Assembly: GCA_049515555.1 (NCBI GenBank)
Contig: JBEKTY010000092.1
Span: 1 to 31,943, forward strand
DNA: 31,943 bases
DNA from: JBEKTY01 sp049515555
GTDB lineage: Bacteria > Planctomycetota > Planctomycetia > Pirellulales > Thermoguttaceae
Reading direction: 5' to 3'
This document shows, piece by piece, positions 16,543-24,832 of this stretch. The notes beneath the pieces were generated by a model. The model was not told the origin of the DNA. It saw only the letters and a list, made by a program, of their open reading frames with translations, and did no database searches. The stretch's first letter is position 1. Each line of letters opens with the position of its first letter. Position numbers and translations under genes: made by a program.

Positions 16543-18141
16543 ATGAAGGATCCGGAAAAGCGGCGGCGGGTGATGCGGCGGTCGCTGCAACTGGGACACT
16601 GCATCTGCGACCCGAAACGCCCTTGCCCCTGCGACATCCTGCGGGAACAAGACGTCTGTCCCTGTGCGGGCGAGCGGGTCGAGGAGCCCGCCGGCCCGGT
16701 CCGCCTCACCCAATTGGTCGAGCGGCCCGGCTGCGCCTCGAAGATCGACGCGGCCTTGCTGCGACAGGTGCTGGCCGACTTGCCGTTCCCCGCCGATCCC
16801 CGCGTGCTGGTGGGGGCCCCGGCGGGCGACGACGCCGGCGTGTTCCGCCTGGACGACCAGACCGCGCTAGTCCAGACGGTCGACGTGTTCTCGCCCGCGG
16901 TCGACGATCCGTACCAGTTCGGCCGGATCGCCGCCGCCAACTCGCTGAGCGACGTGTATGCCATGGGCGGCCGGCCGCTGGTGGCACTGTCGATCATCGG
17001 CTTCCCCACGCAAACCCTGCCGGCCGACGCCCTGCGGCAGATCCTCCTGGGCGGCGTGGCCACAATGACCGAGGCCGGCGTGCCGGTCGTCGGCGGCCAC
17101 AGCATCCAGGACCGCGAGCTGAAGGCCGGGTTCGCCGTAACCGGCCTGGTGCATCCCCAGCGGATCGTGACCAACGCCGGGGCCCGGCCGGGCGACCGGC
17201 TGATCCTGACCAAGCCGCTGGGGACCGGCGTGCTGGCCTTTGCGGCCCAGATCGGCCGCGACCCGCCCGGCTCGCTCGCGACCGCGGCCGAGTCGATGGC
17301 CCGTTTGAACCGCCGCGCCGCCGAACTGATGATCGAGGCGGGGGCCCATGCCTGCACCGACGTAACCGGTTTCGGCCTAGCGGGCCATTTGACGGCCATG
17401 GCGGCGGCCAGCGGCGTGGACGCCGAGATCACGCTCGACGATCTGCCCCTGCTGCCCGGCGTGCTGGAGTGCCTGGCCCAGGAGATCCTGCCCGGCGCGG
17501 TCGAGCGGAACCGCGAGGCCTGCGGCGATGCCTTAGTCGTCCAGGGCCAGCCCGCGCCGCCCCCTGCCATGGTAGACCTCTGTTTCGATCCCCAAACCTC
17601 CGGCGGCCTGCTGATCGCGCTGCCCGAGCCGGCGGCCGACGCGCTTCTGGCCCGACTGCATGAAGAAGGCATACCCGCGGCGGCGATTGTGGGCCGGATC
17701 GTGGGCCCGGGACCGGGCCGCCTCTATGTCCGCTATGAAGGCCGACGCACGCTGGACCCCGCTCATTTACAACATCAACTGCACCAGGAGACCAGTGCCA
17801 TGAGTTGCTGTTCGGAAGACGGGGCGGGGGCCGCCCACGCTGTAGCCGCTCCGACAGGGGCCGACCCGGCCGAGACCCGCCAGGCGCCACAAAAGTTCCA
17901 GGAGTTCCTCAAGACGGCCAACGCCCCGGGGGCACTCGATGCCGGCACCAAGCAGGCCATCGCCATCGCCCTGTCGGTGCTGGCCAAGTGCGAGCCCTGC
18001 CTGAAGACGCATCTTCAGAAGGCCCGCGACATGGGCTTCTCGCAGGAGGCGATCGATGAGGCGGCCTGGATGGCCATCGCCTTCGGCGGCTCGCCTACGA
18101 TGATGTTCTACAAGACGGCCGCGGCACAGAAGGCCAAGTAG
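16543..18141 (+). CDS. selD: Selenide, water dikinase SelD with Cys-rich N-terminus and AhpD-like C-terminal domain
   Basis: A 532-residue fusion. Residues 54-400 are SelD, which makes selenophosphate from selenide and ATP: RLTQ, then PGCASK with the catalytic Cys (64) and Lys (67); the second Cys found in E. coli is Ser here. GDDAGVF, SDVYAMGG, GGHSIQD and DPQTSGGLLIALP are also seen. Before it, residues 1-53 hold three C-x-C pairs (20/22, 28/30, 39/41); CPC-x8-CPC recalls the ferredoxin:thioredoxin reductase catalytic subunit. After it, residues 420-532 are AhpD/carboxymuconolactone-decarboxylase-like with CEPCLKTH. The frame is unbroken at the junction, yet ATG 17800 has AGGAG eight bases before it, so the last domain may also be made alone. 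Confidence 0.9.
   Translation: MKDPEKRRRVMRRSLQLGHCICDPKRPCPCDILREQDVCPCAGERVEEPAGPVRLTQLVERPGCASKIDAALLRQVLADLPFPADPRVLVGAPAGDDAGVFRLDDQTALVQTVDVFSPAVDDPYQFGRIAAANSLSDVYAMGGRPLVALSIIGFPTQTLPADALRQILLGGVATMTEAGVPVVGGHSIQDRELKAGFAVTGLVHPQRIVTNAGARPGDRLILTKPLGTGVLAFAAQIGRDPPGSLATAAESMARLNRRAAELMIEAGAHACTDVTGFGLAGHLTAMAAASGVDAEITLDDLPLLPGVLECLAQEILPGAVERNREACGDALVVQGQPAPPPAMVDLCFDPQTSGGLLIALPEPAADALLARLHEEGIPAAAIVGRIVGPGPGRLYVRYEGRRTLDPAHLQHQLHQETSAMSCCSEDGAGAAHAVAAPTGADPAETRQAPQKFQEFLKTANAPGALDAGTKQAIAIALSVLAKCEPCLKTHLQKARDMGFSQEAIDEAAWMAIAFGGSPTMMFYKTAAAQKAK
17800..18141 (+). CDS. Possible internally initiated AhpD-like protein (C-terminal part of the SelD fusion)
   Basis: In-frame internal start within the SelD fusion. 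AGGAG at 17786-17790 lies well placed before ATG 17800, which opens MSCCSEDG and gives a 113-residue protein of normal AhpD-like length. Its redox motif is CEPC with a following His (C-x2-C-x3-H), the disulfide and proton-relay site of AhpD. Family members reduce peroxidase partners or act on small molecules. Whether it is translated separately, only as part of the fusion, or both, cannot be decided from sequence. Confidence 0.45.
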   Translation: MSCCSEDGAGAAHAVAAPTGADPAETRQAPQKFQEFLKTANAPGALDAGTKQAIAIALSVLAKCEPCLKTHLQKARDMGFSQEAIDEAAWMAIAFGGSPTMMFYKTAAAQKAK

Positions 18142-18176
18142 GACTTCCTGTTGCCCTTTGCCTTCGGCCCCAATCG

Positions 18177-18776
18177 CTACGGCCTGCCCGGCGGCGGCGT
18201 GGCGATCGGCTCCCAGCCGGGCGGCGGATAGGGCGTCGGGCCCGGCTGCGGGCCGGGAGTGGGAAACACGGGCGGGCCCGGCTGCGGGCCGGGAGTGGGG
18301 AACACCGGCGGGCCACTCGGCGGCAGGTTCACTCGCAGACCCGGGGCCGCCGGCACGCCCGCCGTCGCTTGCACCCCACGCCGCAACGCCTCCGCCCGGG
18401 CCACCAGCGGCTCCGTGGGGGCCATTACCTGCGGCTGCAACTGGAAATCCAGCGTTCGCCGGTCGTGCAGCTTGCCCGGCACCAGAGTCTCCGACACGAA
18501 GTCCGCCGGTGGAATCTCGTACCAGGGCGGCCACACCGACTGTATCACGGTCAGCGTCTCGTAGCCGTCCTTCACCAGGCGGATCTTCCGCCTGCCGTAA
18601 TAGGTGAAGGGCACCGAGATCGGCGTAATGCCCACTTCGGTGTCGTCAACGTAGGCCAGGGCCCCCGGCGGATTGGTACGGATGGTCATCTGCCGTTCGA
18701 CGCACCCGCCGCCCGCGCAGAGCAGCGCCGCTGCGACGACCAGACCGCGAGCGATCGCCCGAGCCGTTGCAAACAT
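18177..18776 (-). CDS. PEGA-domain lipoprotein
   Basis: A 199-residue exported protein. The N-terminus has a hydrophobic signal (about residues 8-24) ending in a Cys (LLCAGGGC) that may be lipidated, though the lipobox is poor. Residues about 29-75 form a PEGA domain: TIRTNPPGALAYVDDTEVG, then GYETL, a beta fold found in surface proteins. The C-terminus is Pro/Gly-rich and contains two exact copies of a twelve-residue unit GPPVFPTPGPQP (encoded about 18235-18310). Role unknown; probably cell-envelope. It converges on the SelD fusion gene with only 35 bases between. Confidence 0.85.
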   Translation of the reverse strand: MFATARAIARGLVVAAALLCAGGGCVERQMTIRTNPPGALAYVDDTEVGITPISVPFTYYGRRKIRLVKDGYETLTVIQSVWPPWYEIPPADFVSETLVPGKLHDRRTLDFQLQPQVMAPTEPLVARAEALRRGVQATAGVPAAPGLRVNLPPSGPPVFPTPGPQPGPPVFPTPGPQPGPTPYPPPGWEPIATPPPGRP

Positions 18777-18921
18777 GGCGGAACCGCCTACGATGCCTGG
18801 AGCGAAAGGGGACCGTCCCGTTTCCGCCCCGCCGGCGCCGGGACCGACCCCGTGCCGAGAAGGGCCGGAAGTATAATGTCCCGCTCCGAACGCCGCCAGA
18901 CCGAATTAGCTTCCGAAGAAA

Positions 18922-19350
18922 CTAATACTCTTTCGGTTTCGGCGGGGCCGGCACAAGCTCAAAGGCCTCGGCGGCCTGCTTGACGTACGGGTTGACGATC
19001 CGCAGCGGTCTGGCCGGAGGCTGGCTGGAGGGCTGATCCTGGCCCGATTCGGCCGGAACCGTGTACGCGGGGTAGGGGGGATAGGCAAACGGGCTCTGGC
19101 CAAACGGCCGGCGCTCCACCGACCCGTAGTACACCGGCGGATAGAGGGCGTAATACGGAAGCCGCTCCGGCGCGTACCCGGCTGCCAGATCGTAACCGTA
19201 ATCGTAACCGAGACCGTAGCCGTAACCGTAACCCGAATTCGCCCCGGCGCGGCCTCCGAAGTGACAGCCGTGCGAGCCATAGCCCGATCCGGCCAGACAC
19301 AGTACGATCAATAGTGTGAACAGTCCGTGGAGTAACTGTCTTACGACCAT
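18922..19350 (-). CDS. Secreted Tyr/Gly/Pro-rich protein of unknown function
   Basis: A 142-residue protein with a clear signal peptide (about residues 1-25, LLHGLFTLLIVLCLAGSGYGS). Next comes a Gly-Tyr tract (GYGYGYGLGYDYGYD, about residues 40-54) and a segment rich in Tyr and Pro (YYALYPPVYYGS, then AYPPYPAYTV). The C-terminus (residues 108-142) is more ordinary, with RIVNPYVKQAAEAFELV. No family was recognised. Composition suggests an extracellular or wall-associated protein. GAGGA precedes the ATG, and a plausible promoter lies at 19397-19424. It is divergent from queG. Confidence 0.75.
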   Translation of the reverse strand: MVVRQLLHGLFTLLIVLCLAGSGYGSHGCHFGGRAGANSGYGYGYGLGYDYGYDLAAGYAPERLPYYALYPPVYYGSVERRPFGQSPFAYPPYPAYTVPAESGQDQPSSQPPARPLRIVNPYVKQAAEAFELVPAPPKPKEY

Positions 19351-19396
19351 TGGTGCATCCTCGTTGGGTTATCCTGCCGAAGTTCTCTAGATTGCT

Positions 19397-19424
19397 AGAA
19401 TAATCCTATTTTCCCGGTTTGCAA
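19397..19424 (-). promoter_or_regulatory. Putative promoter of the Tyr/Gly-rich secreted protein gene
   Basis: On the minus strand TTGCAA (19424-19419) and TATTCT (19402-19397) are 16 bases apart, in an AT-rich island about 50 bases before the ATG. The match to the sigma-70 consensus is moderate. Confidence 0.4.
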
Positions 19425-19451
19425 GAGGATATACAACCTTTGGGGTCTGGT

Positions 19452-20426
19452 ATGACGCCCAGTGCCCTCACCGCGGCACTGAAAGAGGAGGCCTTCCGGC
19501 TCGGTTTCGACCTAGCCGGGGCGACGCCCGCGGTGCCGGCCGCCGGGCTCGGCCGGTTTCGGCAGTGGCTCGCCGATGGCTTCGCCGGCCAGATGGGGTA
19601 CCTTTCGGCCCTGGCCGATGCCCGCGAGCATCCGCAGCACGTGCTGCCGGGCGTACAAAGCATCCTCATGCTGGCGATGGTCTACCGCAGCGTCGAGCCG
19701 GTCCCGGCCGGTCCGGGTCAGGGGACCATCGCACGCTATGCCTGGGGCCTGGACTATCACGCCGTGGTCCGGCAGGCGCTCCGCCGGTTGGCCGAATTGC
19801 ACCGCCGCTTGGCGCCCGGGGCAGCGGTCCGCGGCGTAGTCGATACGGCCCCGCTGCTGGAGCGCGAGTTCGCCCAACTGGCCGGCCTGGGCTCGATTGG
19901 CAAGAACACGCTCCTGGTCAACCGGCGGCTCGGCAGTTGGCTGGTGCTGGCCGCCCTGCTCAGCTCCCAGCCGCTCGAGTACGACCAGCCGGCCGAAGCC
20001 AGCTTCTGCGGCGACTGCCGGGCGTGCCTGGACGCATGCCCCACCGGGGCCCTGGTCGAGCCCTACCGTCTCGACGCCCGGAAGTGCATTTCATACCTGA
20101 CCATCGAGTCGCCCGCCGAGCCGCCGGAGGACGCCCTGCGTCGGGCCATGGGCCCCCGCCTCTTCGGCTGCGATGCCTGCCAGGAGGCCTGCCCCTGGAA
20201 CCGGGCCACCCCGGCCAGCCTGAAGCCGGAGTTCCAGCCGCGGCCGGGCATGAACCCGGTGGACCTCGCCCGGTTGGTCGCCCTGGACGAGCCGGCCTTC
20301 CGCCTCGAATTCCAGGGCACGGCCCTCGTCCGCGCCGGCCGCGCCCGCCTCGTCCAGCGGGCCGCCGCCATCCTGGGCCGCACCAGCGTGCATCCTATGC
20401 CGCCGACAGACCGCTCAGTGGAGTAG
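19452..20426 (+). CDS. queG: tRNA epoxyqueuosine(34) reductase QueG
   Basis: Reduces epoxyqueuosine in tRNA to queuosine, the last step of the pathway begun by QueA at 2268. It uses cobalamin and two [4Fe-4S] clusters. Visible in the 324-residue product: VDTAPLLER (about residue 136) with the proposed catalytic Asp, GSIGKNTLLV, the first cluster motif CGDCRACLDACPTGAL (about residues 187-202) and the second, CDACQEACPWN. ATG 19452 is chosen over TTG 19419 because MTPSALTAALKEEA fits the family start. At 324 residues it is shorter than the E. coli form, with no C-terminal HEAT repeats visible. Confidence 0.95.
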   Translation: MTPSALTAALKEEAFRLGFDLAGATPAVPAAGLGRFRQWLADGFAGQMGYLSALADAREHPQHVLPGVQSILMLAMVYRSVEPVPAGPGQGTIARYAWGLDYHAVVRQALRRLAELHRRLAPGAAVRGVVDTAPLLEREFAQLAGLGSIGKNTLLVNRRLGSWLVLAALLSSQPLEYDQPAEASFCGDCRACLDACPTGALVEPYRLDARKCISYLTIESPAEPPEDALRRAMGPRLFGCDACQEACPWNRATPASLKPEFQPRPGMNPVDLARLVALDEPAFRLEFQGTALVRAGRARLVQRAAAILGRTSVHPMPPTDRSVE

Positions 20427-20442
20427 CCCACCTTGTGGCAGC

Positions 20443-20544
20443 CACGGATTGAAACACGGATGAAAACAACCTGTTCTCTCGTCTTACCCATGTCCGGCCA
20501 TCCGCTGCGCGTCTGATCCGTGTTTAATCCGTGTTTAATCCGTG
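20443..20544. repeat. CACGGATT inverted and direct repeats
   Basis: CACGGATTGAAACACGGAT (20443-20461) is matched in inverse by ATCCGTGTTTA units, in tandem at 20516-20526 and 20527-20537 and ending in ATCCGTG at 20544. GTGGCTAC-type units follow. It sits between the convergent queG and methyltransferase genes. Confidence 0.7.
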
Positions 20545-20559
20545 GCTACTTGACAATGG

Positions 20560-21195
20560 CTACTTAACCGTGGCTACGCGCCGCAGCACGCGGACCTTGC
20601 CCACCGCGTGCGATTCTGTGAACTGCCCCGAAGCGAGCAGCTCGCCAACTACCTGGCAGGGGCCGATGCGCTGGTCGGTCGCATCGTCGAAGGCCATAGT
20701 GGCCGTGGGCGCCAGATGCGGCAGCCAGCAGTCAACGTCGCTCCTGACGCCCTCATAACTGTGATCGCCGTCTATCCACAGCAGGCTAATCGGCCGCCGC
20801 CAGCCGGCGGCAACGATCGCGCTGGGCAGCTCGACGAGTCGCACGATGCGGTGGCACTTGGACCGCAGCATGTTCCTGAAGAACCACGCCCGGTCCTCGG
20901 GGCCGAACCTTCCGCCCAGAACGCCGATAAACTCTTCGTGCGGATCAAAGGCGAAGACCGGCACGGCGTGGCCGTCCAGCGATCCGCGGGCCAGGGCGAT
21001 TGTCGAGCGGCCCCGGTAGCTGCCCACCTCGACGATACAGCCCGCCGCAACCTCCTTGGCCAGTTCGTACAGGAGCCGCGCCTCGTCGACAGAAACCATG
21101 CCTTCCGCCCGCACCACCGGCGCCATCGGATCACGCACCGCGGATCGCCGCAAGAAATCCAGAGCCCGGCCCAGGCCGGCAAGACGCTTCAGCAT
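20560..21195 (-). CDS. Class I SAM-dependent methyltransferase (Methyltransf_24-like)
   Basis: A 211-residue protein with a Rossmann-type SAM fold: motif I is IVEVGSYRGRSTIALA (about residues 54-69), followed by VFAFDPHEEF with the acidic residue at the end of the second strand and LLWIDGDHSYEGVRSDVDCWLP split over the metal/catalytic region (about residues 138-159). Relatives are often found with glycosyltransferases and methylate sugars or small molecules, but no such cluster is here. Substrate unknown. It is convergent with queG across repeats. Confidence 0.82.
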   Translation of the reverse strand: MLKRLAGLGRALDFLRRSAVRDPMAPVVRAEGMVSVDEARLLYELAKEVAAGCIVEVGSYRGRSTIALARGSLDGHAVPVFAFDPHEEFIGVLGGRFGPEDRAWFFRNMLRSKCHRIVRLVELPSAIVAAGWRRPISLLWIDGDHSYEGVRSDVDCWLPHLAPTATMAFDDATDQRIGPCQVVGELLASGQFTESHAVGKVRVLRRVATVK

Positions 21196-21473
21196 TGGGC
21201 TCCTCCATCGCGTGCCAAGCTTTGGTCGAATTCAAGTTTCATTGCCGCTCCCGCTCTTGTCAATCGCCGGTCTTCCGGGGTGCCCGTCTCCCGGGAACTT
21301 GCCGAAGACCCGCGTTCGGCCGGAATCCGGTTGGTCTTGTCATGAGTGGTCCCCTGTCTGCCCAACCGGACAGTAGCCGCCCTGCCCCCGCTGGCAGTCC
21401 GCAAGAGGGGGTGATATATTGCGGGGACCCTGCCGGATGCCGCCAGGGCGAAGGTGCCTTTTAGGAGCATTTC

Positions 21474-22529
21474 ATGACGGACCGCAAACAGCCGCAGTCG
21501 GGCATGATCCTGTACCAGGCGGAGGATGGACGAACCCGCATCCAGTGCCGGTTCGAGAACGAGACCCTTTGGCTAACACAGGCGTTGATCGCGGAGCTGT
21601 TTCAGATCTCGGTGCCGACGGTAAACGAGCACCTGAAAGGCATTTATGATGATGGGGAATTGGCAGTCGGGCCAACTATTCGGAAATTCCGAATAGTTCG
21701 GCGGGAAGGCCCCCGCGAAGTGGCCCGCGAGATCGAGCACTACAGCCTGGCGGCCATCCTCGCCGTCGGCTACCGCGTCCGCAGTCCGCGCGGCACGCAG
21801 TTTCGCCAATGGGCCACGGCCCGCTTGAGCGAGTACCTGGTGAAGGGCTTCACCATGGACGATGAGCGGCTAAAGAATCCGCCGGGGCCCGGGACGCCGG
21901 ATTACTTTGATGAGCTGCTGGAGCGGATTCGCGATATCCGCGCCAGCGAAAAGCGGGTTTACCTGCGGGTACGGGAGATCATGGCCCTGACGGCCGACTA
22001 TCAGTCCACCGAGCCGCAAACGCAGATCGTCTTCCAGACCGTGCAGAACAAGCTTCACTACGCCTCGACCGGCAAGACGGCGCCCGAGTTGATCGCCGAG
22101 CGTGCCGACGCTAACCAGGCTAACATGGGGCTGACCAGTTGGAAGGGCGGCGCGGTGCGCAAGGGGGACGTGACTGTCGCGAAGAACTACCTTAGCCAGG
22201 CGGAGATCGAGGAACTGAACCGGATCGTGGTGATGTTCCTGGACTACGCCGAGGATCAGACGAGACGCCGCAAGCAGGTTTTTCTGAAGGATTGGGAAAC
22301 GAAGCTGGATGAGTTCCTGCGGTTCAACGAGCGCCGGGTGTTGCCCGACGCCGGCAAGGTGTCAAGGGAGGCGGCCGATCAGAAGGCCCTCCAGGAGTAC
22401 GAGCGGTTCAGCGCGCGACGCCGCGCCCAGATCGAGGCCCAAGCCGAGCGCGATAGCCTGAAACAGTTGGCAGACTTGGCCAAGAAGCTGCCCAAGCTGA
22501 AGAAGCCGGAGAAAAGGGGCCCGCCATGA
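21474..22529 (+). CDS. RhuM-family protein
   Basis: A 351-residue member of the RhuM (virulence RhuM) family, known from Salmonella pathogenicity island 3 and widely scattered in bacterial genomes; its biochemical role is unknown. Seen here are the N-terminal LWLTQALIAELFQISVPTV, which looks like a helix-turn-helix with TVNEHLKGIY, the RKFRIVRREG and YRVRSPRGTQFRQWATARL segments and a long charged C-terminal helix (about residues 290-351) ending in Lys/Pro. GGAG lies nine bases before ATG 21474. A lone accessory gene is the best reading, probably horizontally moved. No partner nuclease or toxin gene is adjacent. Confidence 0.9.
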   Translation: MTDRKQPQSGMILYQAEDGRTRIQCRFENETLWLTQALIAELFQISVPTVNEHLKGIYDDGELAVGPTIRKFRIVRREGPREVAREIEHYSLAAILAVGYRVRSPRGTQFRQWATARLSEYLVKGFTMDDERLKNPPGPGTPDYFDELLERIRDIRASEKRVYLRVREIMALTADYQSTEPQTQIVFQTVQNKLHYASTGKTAPELIAERADANQANMGLTSWKGGAVRKGDVTVAKNYLSQAEIEELNRIVVMFLDYAEDQTRRRKQVFLKDWETKLDEFLRFNERRVLPDAGKVSREAADQKALQEYERFSARRRAQIEAQAERDSLKQLADLAKKLPKLKKPEKRGPP

Positions 22530-22770
22530 ATGAAGCCGAAACCAGGGCCGGGCACGTCGCCCCCCGGGTCGTCAATTGGCCGACGGCGCGCACCCTCTGC
22601 GGCTGAGACTGGATGACCCCTCACAACCAACAACCAAACAGTAAACGCTCCCGGGCGAACCGGCCGCATCAATTGCACCGTCTCTACCAGCGGCGGACCC
22701 GCGGTAGAACCTCAAAGCCCGCGTCCCCGCGCCCCCTCCGCCCTCTGCTAAGTTTCTTGCCGTCGCGCTC

Positions 22771-22800
22771 TAGACATCTGTACATATACCGTGTTATAAT
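22771..22800 (+). promoter_or_regulatory. Near-consensus sigma-70-type promoter without a downstream gene
   Basis: TAGACA (22771-22776) and a perfect TATAAT (22795-22800) are separated by 18 bases in an AT-rich patch within GC-rich DNA. No ribosome site or plausible coding frame follows, so an RNA product is possible. Confidence 0.45.
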
Positions 22801-23032
22801 GCCGACCGCCGCGGGCTGGCTCTGGCGCCGGCCTTGCTCTTTGATAATTCGGTAAGACATCATTTCGCTGGGATCCTGTCGCCCGCCGTTATCGGGCAGG
22901 GGTCGCCCGAAGGCGAAACACTGATAAGCCACGAGCAGCGCTAACCGATAACGCAAACTGTACACGCCCCCACCGGCCTTGTGCCGGCGGAGCGAGGATT
23001 GACCACTACCAGCGGCGTCCTTGGATATTGCT

Positions 23033-23083
23033 CTCCCGGTGGCTTTCGCCCGGCCCGGTGGGCCGGGCGAAAGCCACCGGGAG
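23033..23083. repeat. Palindromic repeat with perfect 24-bp stem (CTCCCGGTGGCTTTCG type)
   Basis: Arms at 23033-23056 and 23060-23083 are fully complementary around a 3-base loop. No T-run follows on either strand, so it is not a typical intrinsic terminator. It is different in sequence from the other hairpin families in the window. Confidence 0.9.
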
Positions 23084-23417
23084 CAACAAAGACGTGCAGA
23101 TTTCAGAGCTGCGCGCAAAGCGGGCTGCTGGAAAATGGCGAAAGTGGAAGGCGGCCAAGGAGTTATGGAGCCGGGAAGGGCAATAGTCGAGCACGTACCC
23201 CTGGGGACGTATGACTTTACGTCTGCCGACCGAATTGCAACTCTTAGCCGGCAAATGGGTTAGAGACTTCTCAAACGCGGTAAGTTTTGAAAGGTACTCC
23301 GGGGCGGGCGACTGTTCGACAAGGCAGAAGGGGGGAAGACGGAGGGCCGAAGGGGGAAGGCGGAAGGCAAAATGCAAATTGCAAATTGTAAAATGCAAAT
23401 TGAACGCCAAAGGCCGC

Positions 23418-24413
23418 TCACGAGCTGCCGATCAGGACCCCGGCCAGGAATACCAGCGTGCCGCCCACGATTACCTGGAAGGCCGTGCTGAAAAAGGGGC
23501 TGTCCATGTAACGGTTGCGGATCCAGGCGATGGCCAGCAGCTCGACGGCCACGACGGTACTGGCCACGGCCGTGGCGGCCCAGAAGTGCGGGATCAGGTA
23601 CGGCAGGGCGTGGAAGATGCCGCCGGCGAAGGTCATTAGCGCGCAGACCACGCCGCGCAGGAGCGGCCGGCCGCGGCCCGTGAGGCTGCCGTCGTCGGAG
23701 AGGGCCTCGGCGAAGCCCATGCTGATGCCCGCCCCCACCGCGGCGGCCAGGCCCACCAGGAAAGTCGACCACGTGGCTTGCTTTTCCGAAAGGCTGCCCA
23801 GGGCCACCGCGGCCCGGGTGGCGAACGCCGCCGCAAACAGCGGGGCCAGCGTCGACACCGAGCCGTCCATCAAGCCCACCAGCCCCGGCTGGATCACCTG
23901 CATCACGAAAAGCTGCCGAGCCACGAGCGCTTCCTGTTGGTGCTCGTCGAGCGGCTGGCGGTCGGGGGCCAACTGAGCCGATCGGACCTCGTGGGCCCGC
24001 TCGGCCTCGGCCAGGTCGCCCAGCAGTTGCCGGGTCTCGGCGTCGCTGGCCGCGGCGGCCGCCCGGCTGTAGAACCGCTGCGTCTCCAGCTCCATCAGGG
24101 CCACATAGCGCCGGATCCGCGCCACGTCCCAGGGTTGCGCCGATTGCAGGGGATCGCGGCGGACGAAACCCTTGATATCCTGCCGGCTCACCAGCGGAAT
24201 CTCCTCGCCATACCGCCGGCGGAATGTCTCGACCAGCCGGTGCCGGTGCCCGTCCTCTTCCTGGCGCATGGCATCCAGATCGGCCGCCGCCTTGGGGTAG
24301 TTCGGCCGCAGCAGCCGGGCAAACTCCTGGAGAATGCGGGCATCTTCCTCTTCCAAGGAAATGGCCAAGGCCAAGACCTCGGCCGGCGACAATTCCAGAA
24401 AGCCCCGTTTCAT
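23418..24413 (-). CDS. MbfA-like ferritin-domain/VIT1 membrane protein
   Basis: A 331-residue protein in two parts. Residues 1-160 are a ferritin-like di-iron domain, with helices SLEEEDARILQEFARLL, MRQEEDGHRHRLVETF, YVALMELETQRFY and LAEAERAHEV supplying the E and E-x-x-H ligands. Residues 175-331 form a VIT1/CCC1-type membrane domain with several hydrophobic segments (GLVGLMDGSVSTLAPLFAAAF, GISMGFAEALS). Membrane-bound ferritin MbfA with this order exports iron in alphaproteobacteria. The same role, iron and oxidative-stress relief, is inferred. ATG 24413 has GGGAGGAG upstream; the longer frame to 24659 runs into a repeat element. The Nramp gene nearby would move metal the opposite way. Confidence 0.9.
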   Translation of the reverse strand: MKRGFLELSPAEVLALAISLEEEDARILQEFARLLRPNYPKAAADLDAMRQEEDGHRHRLVETFRRRYGEEIPLVSRQDIKGFVRRDPLQSAQPWDVARIRRYVALMELETQRFYSRAAAAASDAETRQLLGDLAEAERAHEVRSAQLAPDRQPLDEHQQEALVARQLFVMQVIQPGLVGLMDGSVSTLAPLFAAAFATRAAVALGSLSEKQATWSTFLVGLAAAVGAGISMGFAEALSDDGSLTGRGRPLLRGVVCALMTFAGGIFHALPYLIPHFWAATAVASTVVAVELLAIAWIRNRYMDSPFFSTAFQVIVGGTLVFLAGVLIGSS

Positions 24414-24832
24414 CGAACGATCTCCTCCCGGCAACGACGGCCAAGCACCATCGTAGCGGGTATCGCGGTGACAAAGAAGCCCCAAAACTGTGTGAGCGGC
24501 TGACGTTGTGCCAAGAAAAAGCCCCAGATCATGTGGAACTATGGGCCCGCGAAAGAACAGGTTTGACAATTGGGTGGCACGCCCTGAGGAACGAAGGGCG
24601 TGGCCGGCCGAAAACCCACGCCCTTCGCTCCGCTCAGGGACGTGCCACCCGTTGGACAATTGTAAAGGTCATTCTTTTGCGGGCCTAAGCTGGTTCGGTG
24701 CCCGTCCGTAGTGGGGACTAAAGGCCGGGGCCCTTGCTACCGGGTGGCCGCTGGGGTAAACTTCTGCGTTTTGATCGCCGGGCTTCGCCCTGCGGGTTCG
24801 TTTGGGGTATTTTGTCAACACAGGAGCGGTGC
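24414..24832. other. Intergenic region between the MbfA-like and hppA genes
   Basis: About 420 bases between divergent genes. Apart from the MITE-like element (24543-24685) and a GGAG ribosome site before hppA, I see no gene. The in-frame upstream extension of hppA (24734-24832) is not supported, because AGGAG directly precedes ATG 24833. Confidence 0.6.
24543..24685. mobile_element. MITE-like 144-bp palindromic element, copy 2
   Basis: Begins GGGCCCGCGAAAGAAC and ends TTCTTTTGCGGGCC. The interior has the same GGGTGGCACG...CGAAGGGCGTGG arms as copy 1 but is inverted relative to it. Flanks are TAT on the left and TAA on the right, so a target duplication is at best imperfect. No open frame. 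Confidence 0.75.

Larger units (their letters stand above)
22530..23417. other. Gene-free stretch of about 890 bases after rhuM
   Basis: No convincing gene on either strand; open frames are short and overlap repeats. It contains a near-consensus promoter (22771-22800), a 9-base inverted repeat (CGTTATCGG 22887-22895, CCGATAACG 22945-22953), a perfect 24-base-stem hairpin (23033-23083) and GA-rich and ATGCAAATTG repeats (about 23325-23405). It could hold a small RNA gene, or the decayed remains of a mobile gene. Confidence 0.5.

Noticed and set aside
16543..18141. Selenocysteine codon in SelD or the AhpD-like domain
   Set aside because: The active-site positions are Cys (TGC), there is no in-frame TGA before the real stop, and no selA, selB or selC gene is present.
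22867..22960. CRISPR-like sequence (TCGCCCG and TTATCGGG motifs)
   Set aside because: There is no regularly spaced direct repeat and no cas gene; the similar words come from an inverted repeat.
24414..24659. N-terminal extension of the MbfA-like protein
   Set aside because: It passes through a MITE-like element; ATG 24413 has a strong ribosome site and begins at the ferritin-like domain.
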